Positions 13,701 through 16,598 of a DNA stretch of 16,598 nucleotides are shown here, in pieces. The stretch is taken from assembly GCA_046760905.1 (NCBI GenBank), contig JBHIFB010000063.1, positions 1 through 16,598 on the forward strand. The letters run 5' to 3'. Numbering within the stretch: the first letter of the stretch is position 1; the number at the start of each line of letters is the position of its first letter. The translations under genes and the position numbers were made by a program. The stretch is from JBHIFB01 sp046760905 (lineage in GTDB: Bacteria; Gemmatimonadota; CAZMKB01). The notes beneath the pieces were generated by a model. The model was not told where the DNA came from. It ran no database searches and was given only the letters and a program-made list of their open reading frames with translations.

Positions 13701-13834
13701 CTAGCTGTCATGACAGTCATTCAAGTGATATACGAGCGATACTCAAGGCAGATCCTAAGAGAGAACTGTGCCTGAGCTGTCATTATCTGGATAGGGATTT
13801 CGGACGAACCGCTGAGGGGGAGAAAAAACAGTGA
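10700..13834 (+). CDS. Giant 42-haem c-type cytochrome (tandem paired-CXXCH repeats)
   Basis: A 1044-residue secreted protein. ATG 10700 is chosen because it forms the ATGA overlap, AGGAG lies eight bases upstream, and a signal peptide follows (ALRILAFFILSMTLLSLAG); an earlier in-frame start would lie inside the upstream gene. I count 42 CXXCH sites from Cys30 to Cys1024, about one per 24 residues, and every cysteine belongs to one. About 22 units follow the plan xHxPh...C-x-x-C-H-x-P-H-x-S...L-L...L-C-x-x-C-H, as in the doubled-CXXCH family. The recurrent His of HEP/HPP and of CHxPH are likely distal ligands, giving bis-His low-potential haems in one continuous chain. There is no other domain or membrane anchor. 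It is far larger than MtrA-type conduit proteins (about 10 haems). It may be a periplasm-spanning or extracellular molecular wire; location beyond export is unknown. Confidence 0.93.
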   Translation: MISALRILAFFILSMTLLSLAGPLEGRRKCYECHKDSKEEFNSHRVVHEPVAEEKCEDCHKRHGFAQTLILRRKGRGLCTECHPAIEEEMSRKVIHAPLERGQCSACHDPHSSDSDALVKSDDVAGLCFSCHSDLESELEGGHIHEPFKQKLCLDCHLSHSSDAAGLLVKDEEELCYSCHERVKTKRIQAHSGIALANLGCTDCHAPHASTVSSLMDPVAHEPFRNADCSACHIEKDGEYSPELAGEIPGLCVMCHDEIGQTTASPVTHEPASSGDCLMCHDAHRSGESGLLVEDQRTLCGVCHEDVVFEEGKESVHEPFGAGECSGCHDPHGSDQSKLLKATGNDLCLSCHTDVSGALDRSAHKHPPALEPGCERCHEPHSSHNKYLLSDYPKSLCLGCHEDMKEQERMHFLHLPFESGDCSSCHEPHASDNEVMLRTSAEELCVICHEDIAARGNALHPHPPIMEGACMSCHKPHAAENRGLLVQSPTELCGNCHDIGLKETEYIHSALAKKDCSGCHDPHGSDTEQFLRAQGKELCQSCHTDFLQKEREAHVHKPVAEGECFTCHTPHGSSFKWNLVDEVPALCQSCHDMNEDETKQAHMDLSMDEAICTSCHDPHSSEDAGLIARNTHEPFEAGVCEACHVIDTAVGKLKLAGNELDICSDCHDNILTGAKSHSAIGESGCTGCHSPHSSSRDLLLVDDRDTLCKGCHKEHYGEGNAASTHPMISEGECEKCHQPHSADNETLLEMSQPDLCYSCHESVRPEEGYNIHVPFRKGNCSGCHNPHSSGNENLLINGVGNLCLSCHGQNIAQLRRVHGGYEIDKGDCSMCHDPHWTPPGSKSLLYPVVHAPVETGCEVCHTRGILAGMEGIEDLCVGCHGEVVEESDRYVHEALRLKGKCTNCHNPHRGYGSELLRKEGDDVCFSCHDEKSKKGMSIVHPPVLDGCLNCHSAHSSADRFLLPSGVNELCGTCHSDVLMVHSHPFGGEAIDPRTGDSLTCASCHDSHSSDIRAILKADPKRELCLSCHYLDRDFGRTAEGEKKQ
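10787..13783 (+). repeat. Array of about 22 degenerate two-haem units in the giant cytochrome
   Basis: Protein-level tandem repeats of roughly 40-50 residues each carry a conserved His-x-Pro, a CXXCHxPHxS site and a LCXXCH site. Three places depart from the plan: residues 201-256, 612-667 and 828-880. At each, a unit lacks its second haem and the next unit's first CXXCH lacks the PH motif (followed instead by IEKD, VIDT or TRGI). The units have diverged in DNA sequence, so the array looks old rather than recently expanded. Confidence 0.85.
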
Positions 13835-13863
13835 ATCAGAGGGGAGGAAGGAGTAACTAATTT

Positions 13864-15039
13864 ATGAAGGATCGACACTCTCACTTATTCACAGCACTTT
13901 TCGGACTGCTGCTTCTTGTGTCTTTTCCGTGCATGCTTCTGGCACAGCGCGGCAGGGAATCTTTCGACGGCGCCAGGATCCACATCGGCGGCGTAAGTCC
14001 TGATCTCATGAGTCCCATGATTCCGCCGGGTGAGGGACCTTACCATTACGGGGAGAACCTAAACTGTACCGACTGCCACGTAATGCACGCAAGCATGCAG
14101 CACAATTACCAGGGCGGTACCGGCCCCGAGGGTCCGATTGAAGGTTTCCCGTGGGAGACCACGCCGACCCCATACCTTCTCAAAGCACCGGATCCTCTTG
14201 ACCTATGCCTGATGTGCCACGATGCCATGTCGGGAGTACCTGATGTTGTTGGTGAGGATGTCAATGGTCTGGTGCAGCGGGCAGGAGGATATTTCGATCA
14301 GCCCGAAGTGGAGAACACACATGGCCATGACCTCGGTCGAGATCTTCCGGCTGCCGGTGACTGGGATTTCTGTTTTCGCTGCCACTGGGGCGATCCGGAG
14401 GATCAGAAAGTGACATGCATCGACTGCCACAATCCACACGGAAATGGTAACCCCAGGAACCTGCAATGGGCTTCCGATCCAGATGCGACTCCGCCGCTCG
14501 GCCTTTTCATCGATCCTGCAGCAGGTGACCTGGATCGCTACGAGCGTGCTCACGTGTCATACGGGACCCTCAACTCCGAGACACTGAGAGAGGTGACGAA
14601 CATCTGCCTCGACTGCCATCACGTGTTCTCCGGAGGCAGTTACATCGATCCCGATGGGGATGGGATTCACTCGAGGCATCCCACCTACGACAGCGAGAGG
14701 AGTTCTCCCAATCACATCGATCAGGGGGAGGCTCGGGGATCGACGAACCCGGATCACTGGGAGGATGGAACAGGATCCGGTTTCGAGGGTACCGAGAGAG
14801 TGAAGTTTGTGGTTGATGGGGCAAGCACGTATGATGAGGCCCTTGTTGTCGATGCGGCGAGCAACGGGGTCTTCTGTCTTTCCTGCCATTACGTGCATGG
14901 ATCGGATGAGCCTTTTGCGCTCACCTGGCCAGTAGAGGACGTGTTGAATTATGTCGGTTGTGACCAGTGCCACTACCTGGCCAGAGTAGAAACTCCACTA
15001 CATGCAATCAACATAAGGAGGGGAGCGGGTGTTAGGTAG
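13864..15039 (+). CDS. Seven-haem OmcS-like c-type cytochrome
   Basis: A 391-residue secreted protein with Shine-Dalgarno GGAAGGAG (13846-13853) ten bases before ATG, and a signal peptide probably cut after LLA (residue 27). CXXCH sites begin at Cys68, 115, 170, 185, 248, 338 and 366. Apart from the third, they follow the plan of the OmcS-like protein at 2345: NCTDCHVMH, PYLL...LCLMCHD, HGHDLG, CIDCHNPHGN with RNL, ICLDCH, SRHP, CLSCHYVHGS with PFAL, and CDQCHYL. The extra site CFRCHW lies only ten residues before CIDCH, adding a seventh haem in the middle of the chain. A 40-residue stretch rich in Gly and Pro precedes the first haem. It is the last gene of the cluster, with only 29 bases separating it from the 42-haem gene. 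It may be a second filament type, a tip or an adaptor; this is inference. Confidence 0.87.
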   Translation: MKDRHSHLFTALFGLLLLVSFPCMLLAQRGRESFDGARIHIGGVSPDLMSPMIPPGEGPYHYGENLNCTDCHVMHASMQHNYQGGTGPEGPIEGFPWETTPTPYLLKAPDPLDLCLMCHDAMSGVPDVVGEDVNGLVQRAGGYFDQPEVENTHGHDLGRDLPAAGDWDFCFRCHWGDPEDQKVTCIDCHNPHGNGNPRNLQWASDPDATPPLGLFIDPAAGDLDRYERAHVSYGTLNSETLREVTNICLDCHHVFSGGSYIDPDGDGIHSRHPTYDSERSSPNHIDQGEARGSTNPDHWEDGTGSGFEGTERVKFVVDGASTYDEALVVDAASNGVFCLSCHYVHGSDEPFALTWPVEDVLNYVGCDQCHYLARVETPLHAINIRRGAGVR

Positions 15040-15084
15040 AAAGTGGCGCAGGAAAATGTGAGTTGGACACTATCATCTTTAATA

Positions 15085-15113
15085 TTGCAGATCTCAGGAA
15101 AGGATGGTATATT
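15085..15113 (+). promoter_or_regulatory. Candidate sigma-70-type promoter for the tetrahaem cytochrome
   Basis: TTGCAG (15085-15090), 17 bases, then TATATT (15108-15113). The -35 matches the consensus at three of six positions and the -10 at five of six. The start would be near 15120, giving a leader of about 75 bases. No GG-N10-GC sigma-54 pattern was found in 15040-15196, and no obvious terminator separates it from the upstream cluster. Confidence 0.45.
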
Positions 15114-15196
15114 TACGGAAAATTTCATCAGGGATTTTCTTAAAAGTGCAGCGTACTGTTCTTTGAAATGGAGCAGTCTTCACCGAGGGAGGTAGA

Positions 15197-15754
15197 ATGA
15201 AGAAAGCGCTCTTAGTTTTGCTTACAGCTGGGTTCATCGCCGCTCTGTTTGTCTCTCAAGGCATCTTTGCAGCAGAAGAGGGAACTCACAAATACGTCGG
15301 AGCGAAGAAGTGCAAGGTGTGTCACATGTCAAAGAAAAAGGGTGCTCAGTTTACGAAATGGCAGGAGAGCGCCCATTCCAAAGCGTATGAGACTCTAACG
15401 AGCGACAAGGCCAAAGAGGTGTATGCCAAAGCCGTACCGGGAGGCTCAGAAAACCCTGCCGAATCGGAAAAGTGCCTTTCGTGTCACAGCACTGGTTATG
15501 GGAAAGGTGCAGAGCTATTCACAGATACATTCGACAAAACCGAGGGGGTAGGTTGTGAGGCTTGTCATGGGCCGGGAAGTGATTACATGAAAATGAGCGT
15601 GATGAAGGACCAGGCAAAGGCGGTTTCGGCAGGACTGGTGATTCCAAATGCCGACACATGCACAGGCTGTCACAATGAGAAGAGCCCGACTTTCACGGAA
15701 TTCGATTTCGATAGTTTCTACCAGAAGATCGCCCACCCATACCCGTCAGAATAA
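15197..15754 (+). CDS. Tetrahaem cytochrome c554-family protein
   Basis: A 185-residue periplasmic cytochrome. Strong Shine-Dalgarno (GAGGGAGGT, ending 15193) directly before ATG. Signal peptide cut near FAA (residue 25-26), then YVGAKKCKVCHMSKKKG and QFTKWQESAHSKAYETL, the typical opening of c554-like proteins. Four CXXCH sites begin at Cys39, 93, 120 and 155; the third is followed by GPGSDY (CEACHGPG), also characteristic of the family. The mature protein is lysine-rich, unlike the acidic OmcS-like proteins, which suits electrostatic docking to acidic partners. It is small enough to be a mobile periplasmic shuttle between inner-membrane quinol oxidation and the outer-membrane conduit. It has its own leader, so it may be expressed independently of the cluster. 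Confidence 0.92.
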   Translation: MKKALLVLLTAGFIAALFVSQGIFAAEEGTHKYVGAKKCKVCHMSKKKGAQFTKWQESAHSKAYETLTSDKAKEVYAKAVPGGSENPAESEKCLSCHSTGYGKGAELFTDTFDKTEGVGCEACHGPGSDYMKMSVMKDQAKAVSAGLVIPNADTCTGCHNEKSPTFTEFDFDSFYQKIAHPYPSE

Positions 15755-15756
15755 GC

Positions 15757-15811
15757 CATTGAAACGCATACGGCCCCTCACCTCCGGATGAGGGGCCTAT
15801 GTGTTTCATTG
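15757..15811. terminator. Bidirectional terminator between convergent genes
   Basis: GGCCCCTCA (15772-15780) pairs with TGAGGGGCC (15789-15797), and the helix extends outward with CATTGAAACGCATA pairing against TATGTGTTTCATTG with few mismatches or wobbles. The T-rich flank (gtgtttcattgtt) is modest on the plus strand. The mobB stop codon (15806-15808) lies within the stem, so the structure serves both genes. Confidence 0.8.
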
Positions 15812-16480
15812 TTCCTGCTCCTTCTCATCTGGATTGAGATCCAGAGATATTTCTATCCTGCCGGGATTCTTGCAGCCTTTGAGAGTGCTGATCATCCCGA
15901 GGATCGCATTCGATAGGATATCCTTCACAAAACCTTTGAGCCCTATTTTCCTTCCATCGACATGGACTTCTATCTTCATTTTCTTTCTCCTCTGGGGCCT
16001 TAGGAATCGGTTTTCGATAAAGTCAGCGATGCCTTCTACATCATCGAGATCGAAGTCAGGCAGGTTCTCTGTAGCAGAACCTCTTCCTATCGTCGCGATG
16101 AGGCCCCTCCGGTTGAACTCCACCTCGTTCCCAGCTGCATAGAGCGCTATCTTCGGCAGGGGCGAATGCTTATATCCTTCCAGCAGGACCAGGTCCAGAT
16201 CGTTCATACAGAGCTGGGCTATGTGGTGCGGCTTGTCCTGGTCATTCGTATGAAAATGCGGCATGGCGGCTCCCTTGGGCCAGGTGAGCATGACACGGGA
16301 GGCACCCGCCTCCTTGAGCCGCCAGGTGTCCGTACCGGGTGAATCGAGTGAGAAGGGGTGGTGGGAGTTCTTCATCACCCCTACCCGATAATCCCTTTCG
16401 GTCAATACCCTGAGAAGGCCCTCTAATAAATGCGTTTTTCCGCTCTTCTTGGGGCCTATGATAGCGACTACCTTCACCAT
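15806..16480 (-). CDS. mobB: Molybdopterin-guanine dinucleotide biosynthesis protein MobB
   Basis: A 224-residue cytoplasmic P-loop GTPase-like protein. It begins VKVVAIIGPKKSGKT, a Walker A motif, followed by LLEGLLRVLTERDYRVGVMKNSHHPFSLDSPGTDTWRLKEAGA, which is diagnostic for MobB, and LDLVLLEGYKHSPLPKIAL, the Walker B region. MobB assists MobA in attaching GMP to molybdopterin, producing the bis-MGD cofactor of DMSO-reductase-family enzymes. The C terminus has about 50 extra residues (VHVDGRKIGLKGFVKDIL onward), an extension found in some MobB proteins. The ATG at 16480 is preferred because GAGG (16490-16493) lies nine bases before it; ATG at 16486 is also possible. It is convergent with the cytochromes and probably an independent gene. 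Confidence 0.93.
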   Translation of the reverse strand: MVKVVAIIGPKKSGKTHLLEGLLRVLTERDYRVGVMKNSHHPFSLDSPGTDTWRLKEAGASRVMLTWPKGAAMPHFHTNDQDKPHHIAQLCMNDLDLVLLEGYKHSPLPKIALYAAGNEVEFNRRGLIATIGRGSATENLPDFDLDDVEGIADFIENRFLRPQRRKKMKIEVHVDGRKIGLKGFVKDILSNAILGMISTLKGCKNPGRIEISLDLNPDEKEQEQ

Positions 16481-16501
16481 TGTCATAAACCTCGCCGGAT
16501 A

Positions 16502-16529
16502 AATATAGTCTGTTATCACCGCGGGTCAA
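16502..16529 (-). promoter_or_regulatory. Sigma-70-type promoter of mobB
   Basis: On the minus strand TTGACC (16529-16524), 16 bases, then TATATT (16507-16502). Each box matches the consensus at five of six positions. The predicted start near 16495 gives a very short leader before the ATG at 16480. Confidence 0.65.
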
Positions 16530-16598
16530 TGTTTGAAAAAGGAGGACTTTCCCCATTTTTCCTGGAACTTAGTGCTGCGTTTCACAAATACGGTGACG

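Noticed and set aside
12950..13720. Long open frame on the minus strand (256 codons) inside the giant cytochrome
   Set aside because: Antisense shadow created by the repeated Cys-His codon pattern; the Met/Thr/Ala-rich product has no family features.
10787..13783. CRISPR-like or DNA-level tandem repeat
   Set aside because: The periodicity is at protein level (CXXCH units); DNA copies are diverged and lie in one open reading frame.
16535..16598. Possible plus-strand gene start after AGGAGG near 16540, and a weak minus-strand hairpin with T-run
   Set aside because: No start codon lies at suitable distance from the purine stretch, and the hairpin has only five pairs; nothing can be supported before the window ends.

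Overview
The window comes from a Gram-negative (diderm) bacterium equipped for extracellular or outer-membrane electron transfer. Signs of this are Sec signal peptides on almost every product, a cysteine-free beta-barrel ending in phenylalanine, two probable lipoproteins, sigma-54 regulation, and five multihaem c-type cytochromes with 72 recognisable haem-attachment sites in about 13 kb. Codon use and the paired-CXXCH style fit metal-reducing or syntrophic lineages (Desulfobacterota/Geobacter-like, or uncultivated phyla such as Zixibacteria-type bacteria). I cannot assign a taxon from sequence alone.

Left edge (1-1331): the C-terminal half of a sigma-54 activator (bEBP), a consensus -24/-12 promoter, a small receiver-like protein whose phosphoacceptor Asp is replaced by Glu, and an intergenic region with inverted repeats and a second, nearly identical -24/-12 promoter. 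That second promoter faces the cytochrome cluster.

Core (1332-15039): eleven genes, all on the plus strand and mostly overlapping or separated by a few bases. In order they are: NHL beta-propeller; six-haem OmcS-like cytochrome; strong intrinsic terminator; two more NHL beta-propellers; a 13-haem protein that looks like two fused OmcS-like modules, one haem site being CX8CH; an outer-membrane beta-barrel; two CsgG/LpoB-like probable lipoproteins; a small unknown secreted protein; a 42-haem cytochrome built of about 22 tandem units; and a seven-haem OmcS-like cytochrome. My reading is that this is a nanowire/conduit locus. The OmcS-like proteins would be filament subunits or caps, the barrel plus a multihaem protein would form a trans-outer-membrane path, and the NHL and CsgG-like proteins would be assembly or export partners. 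The structural role is inference from motif order and context.

Right edge (15040-16598): a separately promoted tetrahaem cytochrome c554-type protein, a convergent bidirectional terminator, and mobB (molybdenum cofactor nucleotide attachment) on the minus strand with its own sigma-70-like promoter. No tRNA, rRNA, CRISPR or insertion sequence was seen.
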